Assembly (NCBI GenBank): GCA_900759225.1
Contig: CAAEUM010000277.1
Span: forward strand, 1-8,784
Direction of reading: 5' to 3'
Source: Lachnospiraceae bacterium
Lineage (GTDB): Bacteria > Bacillota > Clostridia > Lachnospirales > Lachnospiraceae
Length of the DNA: 8,784 nucleotides
Shown: piece by piece, positions 1-7,146 of the stretch
How positions within the stretch are numbered: position 1 is the first letter of the stretch
How the letters are laid out: the number at the start of each line of letters is the position of its first letter
Notes under the pieces: generated by a model
Database searches by the model: none
The model's input: only the letters and a program-made list of their open reading frames with translations
Told to the model about the DNA's origin: nothing
Made by a program: the position numbers and the translations under genes

Positions 1-20
1 ACAAATTGGAGGTCATTACA

Positions 21-37
21 TATTGTCTATTACAATA
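21..37. repeat. 17-bp palindrome in the leader of the PrpR-like gene
   Basis: Perfect 6-bp arms TATTGT and ACAATA flank a 5-bp spacer CTATT. The site lies about 90 bp upstream of the candidate -35 box in an AT-rich non-coding leader. Its size and symmetry suit an operator for a dimeric helix-turn-helix protein, but a short AT-rich palindrome can arise by chance. No function is shown. Confidence 0.35.
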
Positions 38-102
38 AAACTTTATGCATTGATAATAGCATCTCTAAAACGAAAACTCAAATCTTGCCAAACTCTTCTA
101 TA

Positions 103-124
103 TTTTGTTTCATTTTTGTTTCAT
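103..124 (+). repeat. Perfect tandem 11-bp direct repeat
   Basis: Two identical copies of TTTTGTTTCAT sit directly head to tail, at 103-113 and 114-124. The second copy ends 4 bp before the candidate -35 hexamer. The 11-bp period is close to one DNA helical turn, so both copies would face the same side of the helix. That fits a regulator-binding site or a T-rich UP-like element. The repeat is seen directly; its role is inference. Confidence 0.5.
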
Positions 125-128
125 ACTA

Positions 129-157
129 TTGGTTTTAGCTCCATTTCGTATTATAAT
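129..157 (+). promoter_or_regulatory. Candidate sigma-A promoter of the PrpR-like gene
   Basis: A perfect -10 hexamer TATAAT is at 152-157, and a weak -35 hexamer TTGGTT is at 129-134, separated by 17 bp. Transcription would start near 164 and give a leader of about 85 nt before the ATG at 249. The -35 matches the consensus at only three of six positions, so an activator may be needed. The tandem repeat at 103-124 is well placed for that. No -24/-12 sigma-54 promoter is visible here. Confidence 0.55.
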
Positions 158-248
158 TAAAACACAATATTGAAATCAAACGATATTTTTTCCACCGATA
201 CCATGATCTTTCACTGCCCGCCAATGACCAATCAAAAGGAGAAAAACC

Positions 249-2126
249 ATGTCCCATATTGTCCTTATTGCTTCCAATTCATCCATTGCATACTGGGGAA
301 AACAATTAGAAAAAGAGCTTCCCTCATACGGTCAGCTTACCATTGTTACAGCCTATATGGAACAGGCAGTAGAATATGCCCGCCATAGCCTGCCGGAAGA
401 TACCGATGTTATCATTGCAAGAGGGAACACCGCTCAACTGTTAAAATCATCCAGATTATCTATTCCCATTGTTACTATCCCCATTGGAGATTATGAGTTG
501 ATTCATTCCATTGAAACTGCTAAAGCATTATATGAAACAGAGGACATTCAAATTGCCTATATCGGCCTAGAAGATGTCATACGCTCTGTGCGCCGCTTTT
601 TAAATTTAATGCACCGGAAAATCAAGCTTTACAGTGCTGCAAGCAGTCAGGATATACAAAACAGTATTCTAAAAGCAAAACAGGAAGGAGTAAGCGTTGT
701 CATTGGAGGAATTTATACAGAAAAATTAGCAAAAATACATGGTCTCAAATGCGTGGCCCTAAAAAGCTCCTTTAGATCTTTAAAAGAAGCCTGCAACAGG
801 GCTTTAGAGATTCAAAAAGGGGTACAGCTTCAGAAAAAACGAATGCAGGAACGCATCACCACAATGAATATTGTCGCAGAAGGCCTCGTAAGCCTGAATG
901 AAAATGGACAGATTACCAGCTGCAATATGTCAGCTCAGAATATATTTAAGCTTTCCTCCTCCCAGATTCTGGGACAGCCTTATACCCGACTGTTTAGAGA
1001 AAATGAACAGGCTATTATCAACAGGCTGTTCCTATATGGAAAAGAAATTACAGGACATACCCTTGAATTAAATGGGCAGTCCTATACCGCAAATTTTTAT
1101 CCTGTTTTAATGCAGAAAAAAACAAAGGGAAGCATTATAAGCATTCAATCACAGGAAATCACCAAAACACACTCCAGCCATCCGCAGACAACACAGAGCA
1201 TCAATCAAACGCCTTTAAGAAATACTCCCGAAACCTTTCAATCCCTAGTGGGGGAACATCCGGCTTTTCTGGCTGCAACATCCATAGCCGCCCATATAAG
1301 TCCTTTCCATGACCCGGTTCTTATAATCGGCGAAGAGGGAGCCGGAAAAACCGCTCTAGCCCGCTGTATCCATCATTTAAGCCCCAGAAGTTCCGGATTA
1401 TTTTTAATCCGCGATGGGAGAACCCTGATCCTGGAAGATTTATTATCTGCCCACAAGGGAACCCTTTATCTGCATCATCCAGAAAGCCTTTCGCCTACTA
1501 TGATAGCTATTTTAACAGAAGTACTAAACCAGCACAGCGTACCTCTTCCTGATGGCAGCCGACAATCGATTGATGTACGCCTTATCACTGGTTCTTCCTG
1601 TCATCTTTCCAAGCTTTTAGATAAAAAATTATATTATCTTCTAAGCACCTTCCAGATTTCCATGCCTTCCCTACGCCAGCGTGGAGATGACAGCCTGCTG
1701 CTATTTTACTATTACTTCAATCACTTTAACCAGAAATCAAATCATTCCCTGACACTTCCACCAGACTCAGACAGCCTCATACGAAGCTGTCCATGGCCCG
1801 GAAACTTAAATCAGCTTATTAATACCTGCAGGCGCCTATCTCATACAGGAAGCACATTTATTACCTCTGATATGCTCTCCGCCTGTTTAAATGAAGAATC
1901 ACCCTATACTCACCTAACAGCGCCCAGTTTTTCCCTTACAAATACAGGCACCTCTATCCCCCAACATAAAGGTATCATGATAAACAAACAGTTTATCACC
2001 TGGGAAGAATTGCAAGCTCTGGATAATCTTTATCATGGGCAAAAGGAAATCCTGGCACAGAAGTTGGGTATCAGCCGTTCCACTCTTTGGCGCTTTTTGA
2101 AGCAGATGAAGCAGCAAAGCCAATAA
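249..2126 (+). CDS. PrpR-type regulator (PrpR_N, PAS, degenerate sigma-54 AAA+ domain, Fis-type HTH)
   Basis: This is a cytosolic one-component transcription regulator of 625 residues. Residues 1-195 resemble the PrpR_N sensor domain (RGNTAQLL at 58-65, IPIVTIPIG at 72-80, VVIGGIYTEKLA at 150-161). Residues 205-300 look like a PAS domain. A polar Ser/Thr/Gln linker follows, then an AAA+ module at about 330-530 and a Fis-type helix-turn-helix at 583-620 (LGISRSTLWRFLK). Walker A is present (GEEGAGKT, 361-368). The segment that should carry GAFTGA is absent, the Walker B Asp-Glu is His409-His410, sensor I Asn is Ser450, the Arg of the LYYRL motif is Leu464 and the sensor II Arg is Asn521. Such a protein should not remodel sigma-54 holoenzyme. 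It more likely acts as a classical activator or repressor, as TyrR does without GAFTGA. The start is supported by GGAG at 238-241, 7 nt upstream. The ligand and targets are unknown; regulated genes may lie left of the window. Confidence 0.88.
   Translation: MSHIVLIASNSSIAYWGKQLEKELPSYGQLTIVTAYMEQAVEYARHSLPEDTDVIIARGNTAQLLKSSRLSIPIVTIPIGDYELIHSIETAKALYETEDIQIAYIGLEDVIRSVRRFLNLMHRKIKLYSAASSQDIQNSILKAKQEGVSVVIGGIYTEKLAKIHGLKCVALKSSFRSLKEACNRALEIQKGVQLQKKRMQERITTMNIVAEGLVSLNENGQITSCNMSAQNIFKLSSSQILGQPYTRLFRENEQAIINRLFLYGKEITGHTLELNGQSYTANFYPVLMQKKTKGSIISIQSQEITKTHSSHPQTTQSINQTPLRNTPETFQSLVGEHPAFLAATSIAAHISPFHDPVLIIGEEGAGKTALARCIHHLSPRSSGLFLIRDGRTLILEDLLSAHKGTLYLHHPESLSPTMIAILTEVLNQHSVPLPDGSRQSIDVRLITGSSCHLSKLLDKKLYYLLSTFQISMPSLRQRGDDSLLLFYYYFNHFNQKSNHSLTLPPDSDSLIRSCPWPGNLNQLINTCRRLSHTGSTFITSDMLSACLNEESPYTHLTAPSFSLTNTGTSIPQHKGIMINKQFITWEELQALDNLYHGQKEILAQKLGISRSTLWRFLKQMKQQSQ
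1973..1998. repeat. Overlapping palindromes inside the PrpR-like gene
   Basis: TATCATGATA at 1973-1982 is a perfect 10-bp palindrome. It overlaps a second inverted repeat with perfect 8-bp arms, TGATAAAC at 1978-1985 and GTTTATCA at 1991-1998, around a 5-nt loop. The site encodes the poorly conserved linker just before the helix-turn-helix. Neither strand has a T-run next to it, so it is not an evident terminator. It may be an internal binding site or chance. Confidence 0.3.
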
Positions 2127-2136
2127 ATCGATTAGC

Positions 2137-2877
2137 TTAAAGCGGTTCCTTGGAAGGTGTTCCCGCCTTTCTTGGATATCTGCCGGAAATTGCTTTTTCT
2201 TTCCTGATTCTCACAAGACAGCGTGAAAAATCGGAACCGGGAAGGGTAAAGGTTATATTCTCCTCTATCCTTCCTCCTAAAATTCCCACTGCCCTCTCTG
2301 CCTGGCGTATTTCATCCTGGGCTTCTCCGGATTTATAAGGAATAAAATATCCTCCCACCTTTACAAACGGCATACAGTACTCTGATAAGGAAGATAAATT
2401 TGCTACAGCCCTTGAAACGCAGAAATCATACTGTTCCCTGTGCTCCTTCATTCTGCCTGTATCCTCTGCCCGTCCATGTACAAAGGTCACATCCGACAAA
2501 TCCAGACTTTCACAGACCTCCTGCAAAAACTTAATCCGCTTATTTAAGGAATCAAGGAGAGTAAGCTTAATTTGAGGGAAGGCAATTTTTAAGGGAATAC
2601 CTGGAAAACCAGCTCCGGTTCCCACATCAATAAGACGGACTCCTGACTGCAGCGCCCCCTTTTCTTTATCTCCTAAGGCTTTTAAAAGTGACAAACTGTC
2701 ACTAAAGTGTTTTGTCACCACTTCGTCTTCTTTTGTAATGGCAGTCAGATTCATTACCTTATTCTTTTCTACCAGCATCTCATAATACTGGTAAAATTGG
2801 TTTAACTGCTCCTCTGTAAGACTGATTCCAAGAGATCCCAGCTCTCTCTCCATCTGCTCTGAAAATGTATCTGTCAT
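2137..2877 (-). CDS. rsmG: 16S rRNA (guanine-527 N7)-methyltransferase RsmG (GidB)
   Basis: RsmG uses S-adenosylmethionine to make m7G527 in 16S rRNA, in the decoding region; loss in other bacteria gives low-level streptomycin resistance. The SAM-binding motif IDVGTGAGFPGIPL is at about residues 83-96, followed by LLDSLNKRIKFLQEV, the conserved SRAVANL stretch, and the family's C-terminal RYPRKAGTPSKEPL. At 246 residues the protein is full length. I chose the ATG at 2877 because GGAG lies 6 nt upstream and the protein then begins MTDTFSEQ. An in-frame ATG at 2889 would add four residues (MEIR) but has only a weak ribosome site. It is the last gene of the minus-strand block, 38 nt after mnmG, and converges on the PrpR-like gene with 10 bp between the stop codons. 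No terminator hairpin is visible after it. Confidence 0.95.
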   Translation of the reverse strand: MTDTFSEQMERELGSLGISLTEEQLNQFYQYYEMLVEKNKVMNLTAITKEDEVVTKHFSDSLSLLKALGDKEKGALQSGVRLIDVGTGAGFPGIPLKIAFPQIKLTLLDSLNKRIKFLQEVCESLDLSDVTFVHGRAEDTGRMKEHREQYDFCVSRAVANLSSLSEYCMPFVKVGGYFIPYKSGEAQDEIRQAERAVGILGGRIEENITFTLPGSDFSRCLVRIRKEKAISGRYPRKAGTPSKEPL

Positions 2878-2915
2878 CCTAATCTCCATTTCTTTCTAAC
2901 CGCTGCACCACCGTT

Positions 2916-4787
2916 TTATTTCCTTGTAAAATGTACAAGAAGCACAGAAATATCTGCCGGCGATACGCCGGAAATCCTGGATGCCTGTCCAACCGTTGCA
3001 GGCTGTATCTGATTCAGCTTCTGAACTGCCTCCCTCCGCAGGCTCTTTACCTGTCCATAATCAAAGCCCTCCGGAAGCTTTCTCCCTTCCAGCTTCTTAA
3101 ACTGAGCCACCTGCTGAAGCTGACGTTTAATATAACCCTCATACTTAATCTCAATATTTACCTGCTCCCGCACATCAAAGGGAAGTAAGGGACGTCCCTC
3201 ATCTACCTCCAAAAGCATTTCATAATCTAATTCAGGACGTTTTACCAACTCTGCCATGGTACTTCCCGACTTTAGAAGGGTGCTGCCATGTTCTTCAAGA
3301 AATGCCTGAACCTTTGGCGTCCCTCCAATGGTAGCTTTCTCAAGGCGTTTTATTTCTTTTTCAATGGCCTCCATCTTATCAAGAAGCTGCTGATACTCCT
3401 CATCACTTACAAGTCCAATGTCATGACCGATTTTTCTTAATCGTATATCCGCATTATCCTGGCGCAGCAGAAGCCTGTATTCTGCCCTGGAGGTCATCAT
3501 CCGATATGGCTCGTGATTTTCCTTTGTCACCAGATCATCAATTAAAACACCTATATAAGCCTGGGAACGGTCAAGCACAACCGGTTCCCGCCCAAGAATT
3601 TCCATGGCTGCATTGACTCCTGCCATAAAGCCCTGGACTGCCGCTTCCTCATAACCGGAGCTTCCGTTAAACTGTCCCCCTGCAAAAAGCCCCTTTATTT
3701 TCTTAAATTCCAGTGTAGGCTTTAATTGCAGCGCATTAATACAATCATATTCAATGGCATAGGCATTACGCACAATCCTTACATTCTCCAGCCCCGGAAC
3801 GGTCCTGTACATTGCATACTGCACATCCTCCGGAAGAGAGCTGCTCATCCCTCCAAGATACATTTCATTGGTATAAAGACCTTCTGGCTCCACAAATACC
3901 TGATGTCGCTCCTTATCCGGGAATTTTACCACCTTATCTTCAATAGAGGGACAGTATCTTGGCCCCGTTCCCTCAATGGCTCCAGAAAATAATGGGGAGC
4001 GATCAAGATTTTCCCTGATAATGCGGTGGGTTTCCTCATTGGTATAGGTAAGCCAGCAGGAAACCTGCTCCTTCTGGATACTGTCTGCGTTGGTGGAAAA
4101 AGAAAAGGGCACTACTCTCTCATCGCCGGTCTGCTCTTCCATTTTTGAAAAATCAATGCTGCGCTTATCCACTCTGGCCGGTGTTCCTGTCTTAAACCGG
4201 AACATTTCAATCCCATTTTTCTTTAAGGAATCTGTCAGATAATTAGCAGCCTGAAGGCCATTAGGCCCTGTAGGATTACTTACATCACCATAAATACATC
4301 TGGCCTTTAAATAGGTTCCTGTACAAAGAATAACCGCCTTTGCATGATATAAAGCCCCTGAATATGTTTTTACTCCCTTTATACGTCCATCCTCCACTAC
4401 AAGATCAGCAACCTCTGCCTGACGCAGGGTAAGATGCTCCGTATTTTCAAGGGTATTCCGCATATGGCGGCTGTAATCCTGCTTATCTGCCTGGGCACGC
4501 AGGGAATGGACTGCCGGCCCCTTGGATTCATTGAGCATTTTAGACTGTATAAAGGTTTTATCAATATTCTTGCCCATTTCTCCGCCCAAAGCATCCAATT
4601 CCCGCACTAAATGTCCTTTGGAGCTTCCGCCGATATTGGGATTACATGGCATAAGGGCAATACTGTCTATACTGACTGTAAAAAGAATCGTTTCCAATCC
4701 CAGCCTGGCACAGGCTAAAGCAGCCTCACAGCCTGCATGGCCGGCTCCTACAACTGCCACATCATAATTTTCTTCCAAAAAAGGCAT
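2916..4787 (-). CDS. mnmG: tRNA uridine-5-carboxymethylaminomethyl modification enzyme MnmG (GidA)
   Basis: MnmG is the FAD-dependent partner of MnmE. The complex installs a carboxymethylaminomethyl or aminomethyl group on C5 of the wobble uridine (U34) of certain tRNAs, using methylene-tetrahydrofolate and glycine or ammonium. The dinucleotide-binding motif GAGHAG is at residues 14-19. The family stretch [19 protein letters not shown] begins near residue 46, and the two conserved cysteines of the family correspond to Cys48 and Cys279. The GidA signatures [10 protein letters not shown] (277-286) and [16 protein letters not shown] (371-386) are intact. At 623 residues it has the normal length, including the C-terminal helical domain that binds MnmE and tRNA. 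The ATG is preceded by GGAG at a 9-nt spacing. It starts 25 nt after the mnmE stop, which suits co-expression of the two subunits. Confidence 0.98.
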   Translation of the reverse strand: MPFLEENYDVAVVGAGHAGCEAALACARLGLETILFTVSIDSIALMPCNPNIGGSSKGHLVRELDALGGEMGKNIDKTFIQSKMLNESKGPAVHSLRAQADKQDYSRHMRNTLENTEHLTLRQAEVADLVVEDGRIKGVKTYSGALYHAKAVILCTGTYLKARCIYGDVSNPTGPNGLQAANYLTDSLKKNGIEMFRFKTGTPARVDKRSIDFSKMEEQTGDERVVPFSFSTNADSIQKEQVSCWLTYTNEETHRIIRENLDRSPLFSGAIEGTGPRYCPSIEDKVVKFPDKERHQVFVEPEGLYTNEMYLGGMSSSLPEDVQYAMYRTVPGLENVRIVRNAYAIEYDCINALQLKPTLEFKKIKGLFAGGQFNGSSGYEEAAVQGFMAGVNAAMEILGREPVVLDRSQAYIGVLIDDLVTKENHEPYRMMTSRAEYRLLLRQDNADIRLRKIGHDIGLVSDEEYQQLLDKMEAIEKEIKRLEKATIGGTPKVQAFLEEHGSTLLKSGSTMAELVKRPELDYEMLLEVDEGRPLLPFDVREQVNIEIKYEGYIKRQLQQVAQFKKLEGRKLPEGFDYGQVKSLRREAVQKLNQIQPATVGQASRISGVSPADISVLLVHFTRK

Positions 4788-4812
4788 ATCCCATCACTCC
4801 GTTCCTAAAAGT

Positions 4813-6192
4813 CTATTTTCCCATACAGAATTTTGCAAATATTTCGTTTACCAGATCATCGTCAACCTCTTCCCCAAGAATAAAGCCCAGCTGCTCATAC
4901 GCGTTCATAAGGTCTATTGAATAAAAATCCTCCGGCATCCCGTTCTCCAGGCTTCCCTCCACCATCTGAAGGCTTGAAAGCGCCTGCTCCAGAGCCTCCT
5001 TGTGACGTATGCTGGTAATATAAACCTGGTCATTAAAGGATAATTGTCCATGATAAAAAAGATTCTTTATCTCCTGCTCCAAAGCCTCAATGCCCTGTTC
5101 CTCCTTTGCAGAAACAGGGATCACCTTCCGTCCCGACAGCCGTTCCAGCTCCTGCTTCTCTACAAGCATCTCTAGATCCGACTTATTTAAAAGCACGATC
5201 GCCTTACGGTCGTGGATAAATTCCATGATCTCCCTGTCACTTTCATCCAGAGGTCTTGAACCATCCACCACATAAATGATCAGGTCAGCTTCCCTGGCAG
5301 CCTTCATAGCGCGGTCAACACCAATTTTTTCGACCACATCCTCTGTATTTCGGATACCAGCTGTATCAACTACATTTAAACTGATACCCTGAAGATAAAT
5401 ATGCTCCTCCAAAGTATCCCGGGTAGTTCCTGCAATCTCAGTTACAATAGCCCGCTCCTCCCCCAAAAGCACATTCATCAGGGAAGATTTACCTGCATTG
5501 GGCTTTCCGAGAATAACTGTCTTTACCCCCTCTGTCATAACCCTTCCGTCGTCTGCGGAGCGGATTAAGGACTCTATTTCTTCCTTCATAGGAACAAGGG
5601 CTGCTTCCAGCTTCTCACTGTAGCCATCCAGGGAAATATGCTCCGGATCATCCAACGCAGATTCAATAAAAGCAATTTCATACAGGATTTTTTCCCTCAG
5701 GCTTTGGATCCGTCTGGAAACAGAACCGCCCAGCTGGCTTACAGAGGCTTTTAATGCATATTCGTTGGTGGCATCTATAATATCTGCCACTGCCTCCGCC
5801 TGACTTAGATCGATCCTTCCATTTAAAAACGCCCTTTTTGTAAATTCTCCTGGCTCTGCTGTCCTGGCCCCATTGCGGATAACCGCCTCCAGAATCCGCT
5901 TCACCATAAGGATTCCACCATGACAGTCAATTTCCACCGTATCTTCCGCCGTATAGCTGTGAGGGCCCTTCATAATAAGGACTAAAACCTCATCCAGCTT
6001 TTCTTCCCCATTATAAATATAGCCATAATGGACGGTGTGAGATTTTAGCTGCCCAAGGGGCCGCTTTTTCCCCTCCTTATCCCTGTAAATCCGCTCAATA
6101 ACTGCAAAGGCTTCATCACCGCTGATTCTTACGATCCCAATTCCCGAATTGCTCATGCCTGTAGCAATGGCTGCAATGGTATCTGTCCTCAT
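4813..6192 (-). CDS. mnmE: tRNA modification GTPase MnmE (TrmE)
   Basis: MnmE is the GTPase half of the MnmE-MnmG complex that modifies U34 of tRNAs. The N-terminal tetrahydrofolate-binding domain covers about residues 1-118. A helical domain is split around an inserted G domain at about 220-380. The G motifs are intact: GKPNAGKSS (229-237), GTTRDT (255-260), DTAG (276-279), NKSD (336-339) and SAK (361-363). The protein ends in FCMGK, keeping the functionally important C-terminal cysteine (Cys456); the usual ending is CIGK, so Met replaces Ile. The length of 459 residues is typical. The ATG has AGGAAG 8 nt upstream. The 163-nt gap from jag is the longest in the block. Confidence 0.98.
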   Translation of the reverse strand: MRTDTIAAIATGMSNSGIGIVRISGDEAFAVIERIYRDKEGKKRPLGQLKSHTVHYGYIYNGEEKLDEVLVLIMKGPHSYTAEDTVEIDCHGGILMVKRILEAVIRNGARTAEPGEFTKRAFLNGRIDLSQAEAVADIIDATNEYALKASVSQLGGSVSRRIQSLREKILYEIAFIESALDDPEHISLDGYSEKLEAALVPMKEEIESLIRSADDGRVMTEGVKTVILGKPNAGKSSLMNVLLGEERAIVTEIAGTTRDTLEEHIYLQGISLNVVDTAGIRNTEDVVEKIGVDRAMKAAREADLIIYVVDGSRPLDESDREIMEFIHDRKAIVLLNKSDLEMLVEKQELERLSGRKVIPVSAKEEQGIEALEQEIKNLFYHGQLSFNDQVYITSIRHKEALEQALSSLQMVEGSLENGMPEDFYSIDLMNAYEQLGFILGEEVDDDLVNEIFAKFCMGK

Positions 6193-6317
6193 CCTGCTTC
6201 CTTCCTGATCTCGATCTCAATCCCAAAAGAGGCCGTCGCTTCTGCAACAGCCTCCTTCTCTCTCATACCTGACAGGTTACTCCCTGCCTGTTTTCTTATT
6301 CGTAATAATTCCGGCAT
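6189..6317 (-). CDS. Possible 42-codon ORF overlapping the mnmE start (weak)
   Basis: The 163-nt space between jag and mnmE contains an open frame starting MPELLRIRKQAG and ending EIRKEAG. Its TGA stop overlaps the mnmE ATG as ATGA, the usual layout for translational coupling. A second in-frame ATG at 6266 would give 25 residues. Neither start has a strong ribosome site; only AAGAAG lies before the first. The frame stays open upstream into the end of jag, so openness alone means little. I do not recognise the product. It could be a coupling leader peptide or simply a chance frame in spacer DNA. Confidence 0.15.
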   Translation of the reverse strand: MPELLRIRKQAGSNLSGMREKEAVAEATASFGIEIEIRKEAG

Positions 6318-6355
6318 ACATCTTCTTGCCCGCTTACAGCGCTGAACTATTACCT

Positions 6356-7132
6356 TTATTCTTCCGTAGCAGCAGAGCTTTCTTCTGCCTTTTCAGCCGG
6401 TTCATAGCTTCTGCGATTTCCTCCGCGATAGCTTCCCGACCGCTCCCCTCTATCATAATAGGAGTTTCTGCTTTTGTCAAACCGTCCGCGGCGCTCACCG
6501 GAAGATGCCTCACGCTTTAATGCGATCACTACATGACGGAACGGTTCCTCCCCTTCGCTTCTGGTTGTAACATACTTATCATTCTGAAGAGCCGCATGGA
6601 TAATTCTTCTCTCATAAGGATTCATTGGCTCTAAAGAAACGGGACGCTTTGTTCTCTTTACCTTATAAGCAATATTTTTTGCCAGAGTTTCCAGCGTCTC
6701 CTTCCTGCGCTCACGATAATTTTCCGTATCCAGCTTTACACGCAGGTAGCCTTCTGTTCCCTTATTTACAATCAGGCTTACAAGATACTGAAGTGAATCC
6801 AGAGTCTGTCCTCTTTTTCCAATGAGGATTCCCATATCATCCCCTTCTAATTCAATCGACATCTCCTGCTCTTCTGCATTGTAGGCTGCCTTAATGGAAA
6901 CCTCCATATTCATTGCATCAAAAATCTGTGACAGAAAATCCACTGCCTTATCTTCAATGGTCTCCTGCTTTTTTGCACGAATCACAACAGGTTTTGCACC
7001 AATTCCAAGAAATCCGCTGCTTCCCTTGTCAACGACTTCATACTCCAGCTTATCACTGGTGGTCTCAAGCTGGATTAATGCCTTTGTAACCGCTTCGTCC
7101 AGTGTCTTTGCAGTAATTGTGATCATTTCCAT
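6356..7132 (-). CDS. jag: Jag/KhpB RNA-binding protein (Jag_N, KH, R3H) with an RG/Tyr-rich tail
   Basis: Jag (KhpB, EloR in streptococci) is a cytosolic RNA-binding protein, linked in other Firmicutes to control of cell elongation and division and to sporulation. Jag_N covers residues 1-52, with KGSSGFLGIGAKP at 36-48. The KH domain at about 78-138 has the GxxG loop GKRG (105-108). The R3H domain at about 145-207 has the motif RRIIH, giving Arg175-x3-His179. After the R3H domain, where many homologues end, a tail of about 48 residues is rich in Arg, Gly, Ser and Tyr (GERRGRFDK, DRGERSGSYRGGNRRSY) and finishes acidic (EKAEESSAATEE). The start at 7132 has AAAGGGGG about 7 nt upstream. An ATG two codons later is a weaker alternative. 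The gene begins 14 nt after yidC, the usual partner. Confidence 0.96.
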   Translation of the reverse strand: MEMITITAKTLDEAVTKALIQLETTSDKLEYEVVDKGSSGFLGIGAKPVVIRAKKQETIEDKAVDFLSQIFDAMNMEVSIKAAYNAEEQEMSIELEGDDMGILIGKRGQTLDSLQYLVSLIVNKGTEGYLRVKLDTENYRERRKETLETLAKNIAYKVKRTKRPVSLEPMNPYERRIIHAALQNDKYVTTRSEGEEPFRHVVIALKREASSGERRGRFDKSRNSYYDRGERSGSYRGGNRRSYEPAEKAEESSAATEE

Positions 7133-7146
7133 GACAAAACCCCCTT

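Noticed and set aside
2..160. Open frame from the left edge to a TAA at 158-160
   Set aside because: It has no clear start and is AT-rich with no recognisable family. A second frame is also open over most of the same stretch, as expected by chance. It runs through the candidate promoter. A true 3' end of a gene from the left cannot be fully excluded.
170..388. 72-codon ORF overlapping the start of the PrpR-like gene
   Set aside because: It starts at TTG with no ribosome site, is out of frame with a strongly supported gene, and has no family features.
2053..2067. TGGCAC-N5-TTGG resembling a -24/-12 sigma-54 promoter
   Set aside because: The invariant -12 GC is GG. The site codes for a conserved part of the helix-turn-helix, and no gene lies downstream in that direction.
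4165..4173. TTATCCACT resembling a DnaA box
   Set aside because: It is a single copy with one mismatch inside mnmG. There is no cluster and no AT-rich unwinding region; oriC is expected to the right of the window.
6272..6300. ACAGG/CCTGT inverted repeat followed by TTTTCTTATT on the plus strand
   Set aside because: The stem is only 5 bp with a 10-nt loop, and it faces opposite to the operon, where no plus-strand gene needs a terminator.
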